Origin: Melampsora larici-populina 98AG31
Taxonomy: Eukaryota; Basidiomycota; Pucciniomycetes; Pucciniales; Melampsoraceae
Assembly (NCBI RefSeq): GCF_000204055.1
Contig: NW_006768803.1
Location: forward strand, 175,460-239,459
Length of the DNA stretch: 64,000 nt
Reading direction: 5' to 3'
Shown here: piece after piece, positions 1-12,332 of the stretch
Layout of the letters: each line of letters opens with the position of its first letter
How positions within the stretch are numbered: the first letter of the stretch is position 1
Program-made: the position numbers and the translations under genes
Notes under the pieces: generated by a model
Told to the model about the DNA's origin: nothing
Database searches by the model: none
What the model saw: the letters and a program-made list of their open reading frames with translations, nothing else

Positions 1-1142
1 GTGGAAAATATCGAGGGGAAATCTAGAGGAAAGATGGAGTGATTACCAAGAGAAATTATGGATCAGAGATCGGAAAAATCTAAATCGATGGCATGATGAA
101 GCTGGAAGGAAGGGTTTTAAAACTCACTATGAGAAGAATCAGGCCGTGACAACTGCCCCTTGCGTCCATCATTCGACACGATCCTTCTGTAATGGGTGGT
201 ACGTGGTGGTGAAGTTGATGAAAGGTGTCCGTGCAGAGGCTAAATGGGGAAAGGCGTGGTGAAGTCGTCGAAAGGTGTCCGTGCAGAGGCTAAATGGGGA
301 AAGGTCATCCCTTGCGTTCCGTAATGCGCAGCAGAGCTACTGTAGCGGGGTGCGGGGCTGAAACGTAACTGAAAAAAAAAACCCCGTTACCCAAAACTGA
401 TAACGTAACTCAAAAAAAATAAGTCCGTTACAAGATTCCGCCAACGTAGCTCTTTCGACTTACGTTAAGTTAACAGTAAACGTGACGCCTAGAGCTACGT
501 TAGCGTTACGGCGAGCGCTGCTGTCTCGGCGTTGCCAATATGTACCACCACACCTATCAGTGATTGTGAATTACAGATAGATGTACACACTCCACAACTT
601 TTGACAGATTACCAAGAATGATGTATTACACATGTGAGAGATAGTCTTGGCTGAGCTTAGGTACCACATTATGTATTACAGTACCATGCATTTTATCAAT
701 GTTTTAGGAAGTATTCAAGTCTCACAATGAATCTGACTTCAATATGAAGCTTGAGATTTTATCTTAGAAATAGAAGAGGAAGTTACATACACAGAAACCG
801 GCGCAATGGAACACAACAATCGCCCATGGGCTTGATGTATGGCGCGAGGCACCACGACCCAACAAGAAACAAAAAACCACGGCAGACCAACCGGACGTTC
901 ACACGGAAGAGAGTTAGTTAACTAGACAAGACATCATGTACAATTGATCAAGTAAACTCCAATGCCAAAATGTAATGTGAGTGTTGATGAGGATGGCGAA
1001 GTAGAAATGGTGTCGAGTGCTTTGAAATAAGTTTTTAAATTCCTTTGAAATGCAAAGATTGGTTATGATAGCTTTACATTTGAAATGCAAACATTTGTTA
1101 TGAAATCGAACCTCAGCATGAAAATCCTCCCTTTAACATGGA
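1..1142. other. Intergenic, no gene seen
   Basis: No credible coding exon is visible. The stretch holds a short tandem duplication (about 203-302) and A-rich runs around 370-430 flanked by repeated GTAAC/GTTAC motifs. It is probably old repeat sequence. Confidence 0.5.
203..302. repeat. Two-copy 50-bp tandem repeat
   Basis: The segment with AAAGGTGTCCGTGCAGAGGC at 221 recurs at 271, giving a period of 50 bp. The copies differ at a few bases (GTTGATG versus GTCGTCG). No function is visible. Confidence 0.8.
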
Positions 1143-1634
1143 TTACCGGTCCAACCTTCCGGTACCTAAAGTTGCAATGAGGAGGGTCAACGTGTTATAA
1201 CATGTTGGCCGCAAGAATATTTGAGACGAACCATAGGGATCCAAGTGCCGCCGAAGGCGAAACTTTGCCTGGTGTGCTTTCATAACACCACAAATCACAT
1301 GATTGAGTTCGGAGGGAATACTCCTGCGGATGAAGTCTAATGCACATCGGTCAATGACCAGGTCTACTGCTGTTCTAATGAGGGGACGACATCCTTCAAG
1401 GTATGCTTCCACACCCGCGATAAATTCAATGACGTGCCCGCAGGTGGTCACCCACATGAGCCAGTTCGAGCCATCTTCCTCTAAAAAGTCCACTTCTTCT
1501 ATGATATCATAAATCTTTTCCAATTTTCTGAACATTGATTGAACCACTTGAAAATCATCATATTGATGATCTCGAAGGGCTGCTTGGATACGTTGAGTGC
1601 ACTGAACCGCGTGCCCGAATGGTGGAGTGCACAT
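1143..1634 (-). pseudogene. Gag-like retrotransposon fragment (tentative)
   Basis: A 163-codon minus-strand ORF resembles the N-terminal gag (UBN2-like) part of Ty1/copia polyproteins. A central stretch DGSNWLMWVTTCGH is followed by a helical segment containing RSIPSELNHVI. No zinc knuckle, protease, integrase or reverse transcriptase is found nearby, and no LTR pair is seen. If the assignment is right it is a relic. The family assignment is by impression only; an unrelated hypothetical protein is possible. Confidence 0.3.
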
Positions 1635-2099
1635 AGCGAACTAAAGAAAGAGTTTGAACAAAAGATACAAAGTCGGTGTAAAAGATGAAGAATATAAACA
1701 TTGTCAGAGAACAGGTCAGTCACCCACCTGGAGTTTGTGGAGTTGATGAAAAAAAAGGTGATAATGCCTGCGATGGGCGACGTTCCATTCGAAGCGCAGG
1801 GACTTTCTATACTCTCTGCCTTCCTGCCGTTTGCTTGGCCAAGGGCCAGCCTTGCTCCAATGGCCACATCTCCAACCTCTTAGATTCCACATAGACGGGT
1901 TGGGCCATTTGGGCAAACAGAAAGGGAAACCAAGAGGTGTGGCACCAAGCAACGCCTATCTGCCGCCTGAGAGCTCAAACAGGCCTCATTGTTTGCCAAA
2001 CATGCAAACTTTTCGGCCCTGTTTGCAAACAATGAGGCAACGAGAGGTGTGGAGTTGGACCAAGCAACGCCCATCTGCCGTCTGCGAGGTCATCAGCAA

Positions 2100-2322
2100 C
2101 GTCTAAACCTCGCCAGAGAGGACCCGTTGCACGCTCTGGCTTGACCCAAAAGGGCCTTTCTCTGAATGCGGACGTCTTCCTCCGTCTGAAAGGTCTAAAC
2201 CTCGCCAGAGTGATCCCGTTGTGTGATACGACAAGCCCTCCCCCCCGTCTGAAAGGTCTAAAACTTGCCAGAGCAATGGTGTCGCATGCTCTGTCAAGCC
2301 CACCCCACTCTCTGTGAACTTT
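2100..2322. repeat. Three degenerate copies of a promoter-proximal repeat
   Basis: The phrase GTCTAAACCTCGCCAGAG occurs near 2100 and 2192, with a degenerate third copy (GTCTAAAACTTGCCAGAG) near 2257. Each is followed by a CGTTG or TGTCG motif and a CTCTG(G/T)C or similar box, and the copies are separated by CCGTCTGAAAG. The array lies directly upstream of a TATA box and the gene at 2575, so it may be part of that gene's promoter. Confidence 0.6.
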
Positions 2323-2412
2323 TTGTTCATAGACCCAAAGATGCGTGTTCTGTGACTTCTGGGCCGGAAGGTCACAGTCGATCTTCCTGCCCAGCGTGTT
2401 GCCCTGCCCCGA

Positions 2413-2420
2413 TATATAAA
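2413..2420 (+). promoter_or_regulatory. TATA box
   Basis: TATATAAA lies about 160 bp upstream of the ATG at 2575 and just downstream of the repeat array. A pyrimidine-rich segment follows (2480-2540), as expected for a fungal transcription start region. Confidence 0.5.
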
Positions 2421-2574
2421 GACAAACCGGCTTGCGCCTTTGTCCCCACTCTGCCCAAAAACCATTCGATTTGACATCGTTTCTCTCTTCCTTTACATTT
2501 TTTTGAATTTTCCTCCAATTCCCACGCTTTCGCCAAAAGCTCTTTATCTTTTTTTGTGTTATCAAACATCCAGA

Positions 2575-4573
2575 ATGTCTTCCTTCCAAAACCGTTCTTT
2601 CAGTCAGTTGTTATCTTTTTTTTTCATATCATTTCTCCCCTAAAACTCTTCCTCCGTTTTGATTCGTCTCAGGCAATTTGAGCCAAGAGCTCAGTGGCCT
2701 CGGACCTGGGTCGAACTCGCCTCAAACACTGGTCAATGCCACCTCCCTCCGTACCTTCAATAACTTTGGTACTTTACGAGGTAAATAAACTTCTACATAT
2801 TTACACCCCTTCTTTGTGTATAAATTTGTCCTCACTCTCTGTCGTTTCGCTATCTCGCCAGGTTACAGAGCCCCGTCTGGGTCAGCCCGCTCGCGAAACA
2901 ATCGATCATGGTCTCCTACTTCTTGATTGCCACCTGATCCTGAAGATGACGCCTCCCAAGACTTTGACTCGGTAAATCCAAGAGCCTCCAGACCGCTTGG
3001 GCCTGGCGAGCTTCTCGTGTTTGACGAGTTAGTCACCAAGGCGGGTCTGGATGTTGTTCACCGGGACTTAGCACTTACCAACTCCGAGGTCAGTTACTTG
3101 ACACTTTTTCGTTTGTTACTGTTCTTGCGTTGCCGTCCAATTGTAATACTGAGTCAGCACGATTAGTCGCAAGGCCCTTTTCGCCACTTGGTCATGAGTG
3201 TCAGAATGGCCAAAATGCTTTTTGAAATGACCAAGTTAACCGACCACCTCTTGAAGATGTCGGATCAAGTTGGAGGCCTCTTGGATAAGGTCGAAGCTGG
3301 TTTGGTGAAAGTCAATCGACTCTCGATGAAGGGGGGAAGCACGTCTGACAAGGTTGAGAGTATTACTGAACACCTTGAAACGCTCACCGAGTTAGTGCAA
3401 TCGGCACCCACGGTACAACCAAATGCCAATGGTAATGCTTCGGTTTGGGTTAATAACGCGGCTGCTCCCACCCCAGTTGCTTGGACTTGTTCTCCCGAAC
3501 TCAGGGTATGAAGTCTCTCTTCTTTTGTTCCTACTGTTATACTAATGACCATATCTTCCAGAACGCCATAGTGAACGCTGCTCACAGGTTCATCATCATG
3601 GACAATTTGGAGTCTTATACGGCTTTGGAGACCCCCGAGCGCGTATGGCTGACTTGCTCACTCTTCAATTGTATCAAGGTGGGTTTTAACTCTCCTCAGT
3701 TCCAGTTTTCTGAACCCAAACTTATATGTGCGATACATAGACCGCTGTTTGGCAAAATGGTACTGTGTCCCAATTCTTGCCACCTCAAGTCAATGGCGTC
3801 AGTGAGGTCTCATCGACTCGCACTTACAACACGGAGATCAAGAACGTGGCCAAGCATGCGCGCGAGCATCTTCACTTGCTGGTCAGTCATGCCCCTCTCT
3901 TGGTTGGGTCTACACATGCAGGCTAATTCCACCGTGCAGCTTTTGACCGGAGTGTACAATCCCAAGAACCCCGTAATACATGGCACCGTTCCCAACCTCA
4001 GGGCTCTTTTACATCGGGTTAGTTTGGTTTATTTTTTTCTACATTACCAAATGAAATTGACCCTCGGCTTCGTCCACAGATTGCTATTAAATTTGGGCAA
4101 GCTGCCGACCATGCAGACATGGATTCAGTATGGGCAAGCACCAGCGTCCTCACACGCTGCCGAATAGCATATCTCGTGGGTCACATTGGTCTTCCCTGTC
4201 TTTGATTCCATTTCACTCATTTTTGTACACTTTCCTTGAATAGCGTCAAGAAGCTGTGCGCATTTTCCAGAAAGGACGCGGCTCCAGTTCCATTTGGGCC
4301 GCTGTTGACCACCAGCTCAACGAAATGCGTCAACGAGGGGGGGAATATACAGCCTCGTGAGTATATCTATATGGATCTTTCGATTGGCTAAATTATACTA
4401 ACCTGGTTGTTTCCATCAGGTTTTATAAGATTGTATATGATGATGATTGAGATACGTTTGATGGACAAACCGTCTTTCAAGATATAACGGAAAACGTTTC
4501 ATTCCGATTACCTTGGGAGGCGGACGTGAACGCTGGTATCCTTGGAGTTCCAGATGAAGACATGGACCAATGA
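2575..4573 (+). pseudogene. Ten-exon gene of unknown function with two premature TGA codons
   Basis: Ten exons splice in a continuous frame of 473 codons: 2575-2602, 2673-2780, 2862-3088, 3167-3505, 3562-3678, 3741-3881, 3922-4017, 4080-4175, 4244-4356, 4420-4573. All introns are GT-AG and all phases agree. The product has a Ser/Asn-rich N-terminus, a helical segment rich in Lys, Leu and Val (residues about 125-180), a stretch YNPKNPVIHGTVPNL and an acidic C-terminus. TGA occurs at codon 67 (2924-2926) and codon 432 (4448-4450). Both fit CGA>TGA changes in a TCG context. I do not recognise the family. Proteins of this look are numerous in rust genomes and may belong to a mobile element. The splice model is strong; the function is unknown. 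Confidence 0.7.
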
Positions 4574-5349
4574 TTGACTTTGACGCTGTTCGACCGATGT
4601 CACGCCCGTTTATGACATTGTTTATTTCAATGAAAATAAAATGTCTCCCTCCTTACAAATTACCTTTTCACTACAGCCTGTGTGCGCTCCCAAAATGTTC
4701 AAAGGTCCAAATGAGCGCCCTAACCCTTTCCCCCCTCAATGTCAATGAAAAGCATTATATGATTTGTTCTTTATCTTCTGGCGCGACGCAAACGCCGCGT
4801 GACGAAGCCCCTTGGGGCATTGTCATTCATGCCCGCGCCCGAGCACGCCTCCCGGTTTTGCCTTTCTGCGCACAGTGGTGCTCCGCACTGCTATCTCGGC
4901 GTGCCCTAGCCTTTCGTGGGCCCGCCCCTTCCCCCTGCCTGCGCACAAGCCTGATGGACCGACTTTAGTTCGATCAATGCAGCCTGCGGTCTGTTTGAAG
5001 GCGGCAGTGGGGCCGGGCTCGCCAACGGTCACCATACGGCCAAGCCATGGTCTACCCATAGACCGCCCTTCACTGCGCAGGGTTGGGCGGCATATAGACA
5101 GCCGGGGCCGCCCGTTCATGGGCGGTCCAGACCCTCCCATGGTGTAGATATTTTGGTGCTTCGACCACATAAGCACCTCTTGTCGCTACTTGTGAGGTGC
5201 AAAAGGTCTTGAAACCAATTGCTCTTTGCATGTATTTAGAGTCAAACAACATATAGACAGCAGATAGACATCATAACAACAAGAATCAAATGAAATAAAA
5301 AAAAGTTTGAGGGTTACACATCAATTAGCCCATCATTACGTGGTATGCA
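4574..5349. other. Intergenic, GC-rich repeat-like segment
   Basis: Between 4780 and 5140 the sequence becomes GC-rich and holds weak inverted repeats around CCATGGTCTACCCATAGACC and GGGCGGTCCAGACCC. ORFs on both strands are open here, which reflects composition rather than coding. No gene is supported. Confidence 0.5.
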
Positions 5350-8099
5350 TCAATGTGCGCGATATTTCTTGACCAATTTCTCAGCTAGCATCCCAGTGAA
5401 TTCTTGTCTTAATGATCAGAAATAAAGAATGTTAGAAGATTGTGATGAAAAGAGGTGAGAAAACAAGACTCACCAATAAGCATCCATGTGGCAATCGACT
5501 TTTTGAAAATACTTTCGGATGGTTGATACCGGACAGCGCTTGCGAATCTGCTCAAAGAGAGCCTTGGACTCCTTGAAGGTTTTGTATTTGAAACTGTTGA
5601 CCCGGTAATCTTTAAATTAAAATATTTCCAGTCAGATATCAAGGTAACCATATGTGAAACAATAGAAAATAACTCACGGTACTTGATGAAGGACCAATAG
5701 AGCTCTATTGGGTTGAGTTCACAGTGAAACTTTGGGAGGAAAAGGCAAATATGCCCGGCTTCCTCAATCAACATTTGAAGCAATGGCTTCTCATTGACAA
5801 AATAGGACTGCAAGCTCAGGATTTTTGAAGCACAGCACATTGGATCGTCAGACTCTTCAATGTTGGGGATAGCTGGCTTGTCGCCGTTTTCATATGCCTC
5901 CTGAGCTTCCTTCTCGCGTTGCAATCTATCCTCTCAAGCAGCCAGATCTCGTTTAGTGTTTGATAACTTGCATGATGGACAGCGGAAGACAGTCCTCTTT
6001 CCTTCTTGCTTGACTTTTTCTTCATAAAGACTCCATAAGCCACGCTCAATGAGAACACATCGAACACCTTTTGTTAATCCAGCGAGTTTGGGATCAGGAT
6101 GGTTGGGTCAATATACCATTGACTTAGGCTGCCCACAAAGCTTGACTGGTATTCAAGGATCATCAGTTGGGATGGTAGTACCTCTTAGTATTTTGGGGTT
6201 TTTTCCACCAGGCAAGAGGTTGATGTTTGAAACTCATAGAGCAGAGGGTCCGTAGGATTTGTGTGCAGAGGAGCAGTCGAATATAAAGACTCCCTGTGCA
6301 TTAGGAAACAGGTACTCGAAGATGGGAATTGCATGTGTTCGGACTTGGTCAATGAGCTGTGCGCAGTCCCATCAAGTATCACCTTTGGTACCAGGATAAG
6401 TAACAACGGCGGCATCATCAAACAAAGGCATTGGGAGGTTTCCGTGACAATCTTCAGTTGTGATTTCGAGCCGACTGGTTCTGGTGGCTGGTGTTATCCA
6501 GTCAGAGTTGTGAATGAGTCGGCCGTCGCTCTTCTTACGTAATTCTTGAACACCGTGCTTCACCCAGGCGCGCTTAGGACGCTCATTTGCATGTACAGTT
6601 GATTTGTCGTGGAAAAGGAAGATGGTTTCCTTCTGACCTTGAAGGAGGAGAGGATCAGGTGCAATTGACAGCTCAAGATTGTTGCCCAAGTAGGTTCAAG
6701 ATTGTTTTTGAAGGGTTTCCATGGTTTCAAGGTACTTTTGACGGGATTCAACGACATCAGGCCTTTTGTGTCCGTCAAAGTATAGTCCTTTGCTATATTT
6801 GTGCGCCCAAAAACCAAGGCAGTGAAGCCATCGATGGGCGGTGTTCAGGCAGATAGTCTTTTGGAGACCATGTTTGGGTAGTGCGACAGTATTGACATGG
6901 TGAAGGAAGGATAAGGGAGTGAGCTGTTAAATATGTAATCAAAGTGTGTCAGCGTTACGAATATGATAGGAGGCATTTAAAAAGGAAGAAAAAAATTACC
7001 TCTCCAGGGTTTTTACCGATTGCCCAAGAATGAAGCAAGTTGAAAAGATTCTCATCATCCAGCATTGACTTCTGAGTGGAGCTGAATCCTAGTTGGCTCA
7101 AGATCAATTTCTTGTGCTTTGTGAGATAAGCAGCTTGTGCTCGAATTTTTTTGCCTCGACTAACTCCTGTAGTTGGTTAATTGACGATGTTTCTATTTAC
7201 AGGTTGTCTACAAATTGAGGAGGCTGATGTGAGGATTGAAGCAGCGACAGCTGGATTATTTTCACCTTTGATAGTGAGTTCAAGACGTCGTGAATTGAAT
7301 TCTTGGAGGTCGTCAATGATGGCTGATGGGTATTCGAATATTGGTTGTTCTTTTTTCATTTGCTTGTACATTTTTTCAACCTCAATTAAATCATCATTTA
7401 AGCTGTTGTATTGATCCTGAGCTTCTTTCTCAATATCTTTAGGTACTAGATGAGCTTTCTTGCTGGATCGATATTGATCAACACATTCATTGAAAACTGA
7501 GACTTGCCAAGTGCTTTTTCACGATTCTTCTTGTGTCGTCTCTTTGTCTCTTTTGGAATGATTTGTAGTGCAAGCTTCTTTGAGTTGATTTTAAGTCGGG
7601 GTTGTTTGTAGCCTTTGAGAGTTTGTCCATCTTTGGTTTTTCTTTTGCCGAGGATTGGTTGGTAAAAAGAAGGACGAGTAAAAACAGGAAATGATGCTTT
7701 GTTGATGAGGTAGGTATTGCATGCTTTGTCATCTGAGGAATCCGCAATGTCAGCTTGTGCATATAGAGGTATGCCCAAGGGATCCATCTCGTCCTCGTCT
7801 GTTTGATAATCTGGATCAATAGGCATCCAGTACATCCCAGTAGGTTGGAGGACAACTGATTGAGGAGGTTGGGGGGTTTGTAAATCCTCAGCGTCATAGT
7901 TAGAGTTGGATGAAAGTGTGATAACGGTCTGTGATGGTGTCATTGTCTCCGAATCGGCATGAGGTGGGTTTGGATCAAAGGTTATGTGTGCTGCAACAGT
8001 TGATTTGTCTTCCGATTTGGAATCTGACATGGCTTTGGCCTTTCTAAGGTTTCTCCAGCGTCTTCTTTGAGCCCTTACAGCTTTGCTTGCCTTTGCCAT
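5350..8099 (-). pseudogene. Decayed DDE transposase (Tc1/mariner-like class)
   Basis: A minus-strand gene can be followed from the ATG at 8099 (basic N-terminus, KRRHKKNREK) through a coiled Glu/Lys-rich region at 7410-7180 to the catalytic core. Core signatures are FHDKSTVHAN near 6600 (first Asp), IFDCSSAH in the 6270 region (second Asp) and FLPKFHCELNPIELYW near 5730 (final acidic residue). It ends after an intron in the KKYRAH block at 5350. The frame is broken by a frameshift near 7460 and by TGA codons: after QKQS (6690 region), after TDDP (6150), before PNHPD (6100), after DLAA (5935) and at the last splice junction. Each TGA replaces a plausible CGA after a T. No terminal repeats were identified. 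Confidence 0.75.
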
Positions 8100-8227
8100 G
8101 GTGTTGATGTGGGGTTATGATTGAATCAAACCATGTATATGTATGTGGTTGAAAAGTGTCAATCAAATGAGGGGAAAGTGGCAATTAGGTGGGGAAAAGA
8201 CAAAAACCCTGGAAGACGGACCACTCA

Positions 8228-8582
8228 GAGCATCCACAGTGGTGGGCTCCAAATTGGGGCTATCGCCAAATTTGGTGACTGAGCCCCGATTTTTTGGTGC
8301 AATGGCAGTCCCCATCGCCAAATTTTTTTGTAGCCGGCTTCAAATTTTGAGCTTTGGGCTACAAATTTGGCAACAAAAAGCCGGGCTCCAAATTCCCGCA
8401 CTTGCTCAATCCCATACCTCACACATGCAAGCCCACGCGCACCAATCTTGAAGTGTGTGTAAACACATAGAATCTACACTTTTGAAGTCTAAACGACTGC
8501 ATCCGGATTGATTTGGGGCCCCACCAAATTTGGATACACTCGATTTGGAGCCCCAATTTGGAGCCCACCACTGTGGATGCTC
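8228..8582. mobile_element. Fold-back MITE, PIF/Harbinger-like
   Basis: A 355-bp element has terminal inverted repeats of at least 30 bp starting GAGCATCCACAGTGGTGGGC and is flanked by the 3-bp duplication TCA (8225-8227 and 8583-8585). It is internally rich in CCAAATTTGG-type motifs and has no coding capacity. A 3-bp duplication with GAGCATCC ends fits the PIF/Harbinger group, although TCA deviates from TTA/TAA. Confidence 0.8.
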
Positions 8583-8772
8583 TCACATGGTATTACTGGA
8601 GCCTCCAAAATTTGGGTCTCGGGGCCGGCCCCGTGGGTCAGAATCGTGTTGAGACTAGACTGGATCAACTGTATTGTTGGAACTTTTGGGCCGTTGAGGA
8701 ATGGAGAGTGCCAAATTATAGAAGGCAGTTGTGCGTTTTTTTTTTCATTATCTGCTCATCGCCACTTCATAA

Positions 8773-9775
8773 GAGCATCCGCACTCGTTTGCGGTTGTTA
8801 ATTTGGTCACGTGCGGTAACAAACACAACATTAAGTAAAAAGTTACTTAACTCAACCAAATTTCGCACTCGTTTGCATTAGCAGCGCTGTAACTTTTATA
8901 ACTTTACAGATAGTGCATGTACTCCGCACCGGTCGTGCAGTAAGGTAAAGTTTTAATTTTTTGAGTACACATCACCTGCTTTCATGGCCAGTTTTCATGT
9001 GATAGAGGCACTGTTCTCTTCTTTGCACTAAGATACTAATACTCCATCTACACATGAAGACCCGATATCATCCTGTTCATCTACTCGATCGATAGATCTT
9101 AATTTAAAATTACAAATTTAACATGAGTTTGTTCAGATCTTAATACATGAATTCCAATTAAAAAACAAAGGCTTTACTACATCGAGAAAGCTTTTAATGA
9201 GTCTGAATACACATAATGATCTTGTAAAAGATTTAAAGATTTAAAACTAGGAAATAAAAATCCAAACTTCAATTTTTAATTTGTATCACTTGATCCTAAA
9301 AGTCCTCCAATGATTGGTCTTTTAATGTTGATTTTCTTAAATATTGACCTCTACATAGCTATATGAATCTAGACATCTTTCATTTTCATCTGAATGGTTT
9401 GGAGTCGAGTTCAAGATGGTTGATTGACTTATTTCAATTGAAGACATCGATCGGTGTCGAACGTTCTTGAGTTGATTCATGCAACTGTAAGGCTTGGAAT
9501 TCATCGTGTGTGAGTGGTGAAAAGGAGATATTGGTTGTTGACTTTGGTGTTGGAGGTCTGGTTGAGTTTTGTTTTTGGAGTCGAGTTGCCGGGAACAAGT
9601 CGTGATGTGTGATACCGCATGCGTTAGCCAATTGGTAAATTTACCGATTCGCTAACGCAAAATGACCGAAAATTAACTACCGCGGGGCTAATTTTTCACC
9701 GGTGTGGAAAAGACCCCGCGTTTGCGGTAAATTTAACCTTACCGCACCCGACTTACCGCACGAGTGCGGATGCTC
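8773..9775. mobile_element. 1.0-kb MITE, PIF/Harbinger-like, copy 1
   Basis: The ends are GAGCATCCGCACTCGT and, inverted, ACGAGTGCGGATGCTC, flanked by TAA on both sides (8770-8772 and 9776-9778). The last 170 bp holds subterminal GCGGTAA/TTACCGC motifs. The element matches 14624-15647 in the opposite orientation. The AT-rich interior has no transposase, so it is non-autonomous. Confidence 0.9.
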
Positions 9776-9972
9776 TAAGCGTGCAAAGTGAGCAAGTGAG
9801 ATGAGAGATTTTGGGCAAAAGCCCTCTCTGATCTCACGCAAGATTTTGGGATTGCGCGTAAGTCCCTCGCTGGCGCTCCGAGGCTTGTACCCCGGGGCCA
9901 CGCGAGAGTACTTGTTTGGCTGCGCGCATGCTTCAATTCTTCGCAATCTTGCGAGATGAACCATTCTGGAGT

Positions 9973-10155
9973 GATCTAAACATCCATTGAAGTTGATCTC
10001 CGAATAGCCAAGGGGATGTAGTCTCAGGGTAGTCTTTTATCAGCTTCATGGACAGAAATTCTGCAGTGATCTAAACATCCATTGAAGTTGATCTCCGATT
10101 AGCTAAGGGGATGTAGTCTCAGGGTAGTCTTTTATCAGCTTCATGGGCAGATATC
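9973..10155. repeat. Two-copy 95-bp tandem duplication
   Basis: The segment from GATCTAAACATCCATTGAAG at 9973 repeats at 10068 with few changes (GAATAGCCAAGG versus GATTAGCTAAGG). Both copies end in TTTTATCAGCTTCATGG. No coding role is seen in the surrounding 9780-10740 region. Confidence 0.85.
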
Positions 10156-10748
10156 ATGAAGCTAGTCTCATGGCGTTTCACAGGTAAAGAATGAGGCGAT
10201 GCTGAGCAGGAGAAGGTACGGATGCAATTGCAATTCAGGAAGGAGAGGTCGGCGATGACAATAGACATTTAGTTTCAAAGAAGCGCAAAGGGATATCGAT
10301 ACATGACGGATCTACGATAGAGAAGAGCTGAGTCAGTATAGTCTTCTTGTCTTATCGATGGATTCTTGTAGAAGCAGAGTGAGGATTGGAAAGGAATCAT
10401 AATTTTCAGTGTTAATTTGTTTAGAAATCATATAGAACAAGCCGTCAAGTGCGATACAGCTACATTCAGGCTTGCCCTTCGATCATTTTTTGTGGTTGTT
10501 TGTTAATCATTTGGGGAGGTCTTAGGTAGAGATGGTTTCAGAGGGTTCGATTAGTGAAAACGTAACTCACCTGAAGCGATTCTGTTCGTTGCGATTGATG
10601 GGGAGCAGTGGTCGGGCGGGTGCCGCTTGCACACGACTTCTCCAATTTTTATATAGCCCGCTGCCATTATCACGTGATCTATGATCATCATTCTTGACCT
10701 AAACCACAATTCACAAATCACTCGTCTGAGTTGGTCATCGGACCTTTA

Positions 10749-11137
10749 GAGCATCCACAACGGTCCACCTACTTTGCGGGCCCCCAGCGATGTAGGGGGT
10801 CAAAACGCAAAAAAACACTCCAACGGAGCTCGCACAATCGGGGGTGAGACGTCGGGGGCCTCCAGATTTCCATCCGGACCCCCCACATCTGCGAGGTCTA
10901 TAGGGGCTCCCAATATCACGTGCCACTGCTTCCACGTGACCGATATAGTCATGTCTCAAACCGCACTCGAAACAAGATGATATGGTACAAGCATACCATA
11001 TCACTCAATCGAGTTCTGGCCCCTGACTTCAAGTGCACCGCTGTGGACACCTGTTTTTTTGACCCCCTACATCCACAAAATCAGGATCGGGGGTCTGTTC
11101 CAGGGCTCGCAAAGTAGGTGGACCGTTGTGGATGCTC
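10749..11137. mobile_element. 389-bp fold-back MITE, PIF/Harbinger-like
   Basis: The inverted ends are about 35 bp, starting GAGCATCCACAACGGTCCAC, and are flanked by TTA (10746-10748 and 11138-11140). The interior is GC-rich with runs of GGGGG/CCCCC. The small ORFs on both strands are composition artefacts. Confidence 0.88.
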
Positions 11138-11140
11138 TTA

Positions 11141-11978
11141 GACACCTCGGTACATACCGAAGCCGGTTCAACGTTCAACGGGGACGAGTCAAAAAAAAAA
11201 ATCATGACTCGTCAATTTAAATTCACATGAATTAAAAATTGAAATGCTGAACTATCCGGGAAATTTTCCTACGACTTCTGAATGTGTAGGAAGTGCAGGC
11301 CAATTTTCTCGTTTTCATAATGTTCACTTTCTGTCAAGATCAAAGATGCCTTTAGCTGCTGAAATCCCTTGAAGGAAAAACCCGTCTCTCCTTCTCATTT
11401 TCAATTATCTTTGAGTTTGTTTTAGGTTCCCTTGGCCAGGGCCCTTTAGTTTGCCTTGTGTATGTAGTCGTATTGTTACTAAATTGCATACTTCGAACCT
11501 CTATGCACTACAACAGAAACGGGGTCTGGCCTGGTCTGCCACTTCGTGTATCATTTCACATCTCCTAACCACGGATTTCTTACAAACCTGTGCTTCAAAA
11601 AACAACTAGGATCTTTTGGCAGATGTTGAATGCAAAATGGGATGTGCATATCTGTTCTGGTTCAGAATGAAATGCTCGCTGGATGTCTTCAGTTCTGCCA
11701 CGAGCCTAGCCTTTCTGTGGACATTTCTCCGATGATTCCCAATTCAGACGTCCCTGGCGCACTTTGCGAGTTGTGCGGATCGTGGTCATTAGATTCATTG
11801 TCGTATTTTGTTTGTCTGTGTGGAATCCTGTTTGTGGCCTTCAATTCGAAAGCTTTGGTATGTAGACAGTTGTGAAACCACTCCTCACATGTTGGACAAA
11901 GTAGGATGTGAGAGTCAAGGATGTGACATTGAAAGAAGTCGGCGGGAGAGATATAGGGACATGTTCTGGTGACTCCGT
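11141..11978. other. Intergenic, no gene seen
   Basis: Short ORFs exist (for example 11630-11875 on the plus strand), but none shows a domain, conserved motif or plausible splice structure. The segment separates a MITE from the hAT copy at 11987. Confidence 0.4.
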
Positions 11979-12332
11979 ATGTGATGTAGGGCTGCGACCC
12001 GGCCCTGAGTGTGACGGGGCCGCCCCGGGGCATCGCCCGGCCGCGAGAAGACCCGAGGACCTCTCAAAAACTCTCAGGGCCGACCAGGGCACGCCCTGGT
12101 CGAGGCTTAGGCATTGAAGGCAGCCATTAGGCTCAATTGAAGGCATAAAAAAGTAGCAAGTTTATTTCAATTCATTTATAAGACCTCTACAACTTGGTTA
12201 CTTGACTATAATAAAAAATCTCGGGTAGAAAACTTGTTTTATCATTTATTCTCATGTATAGAACGGTATAGATCTCATGTATAGAACGGTATAGACAAGC
12301 TCTAATAGCCTGATGAGGAGATCAAGAAAACA

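Noticed and set aside
11841..12146. ORFs over the hAT ends (also 29396-29752 and 60621-60853)
   Set aside because: They lie in GC-rich terminal inverted repeats with no motif, and are open by composition.
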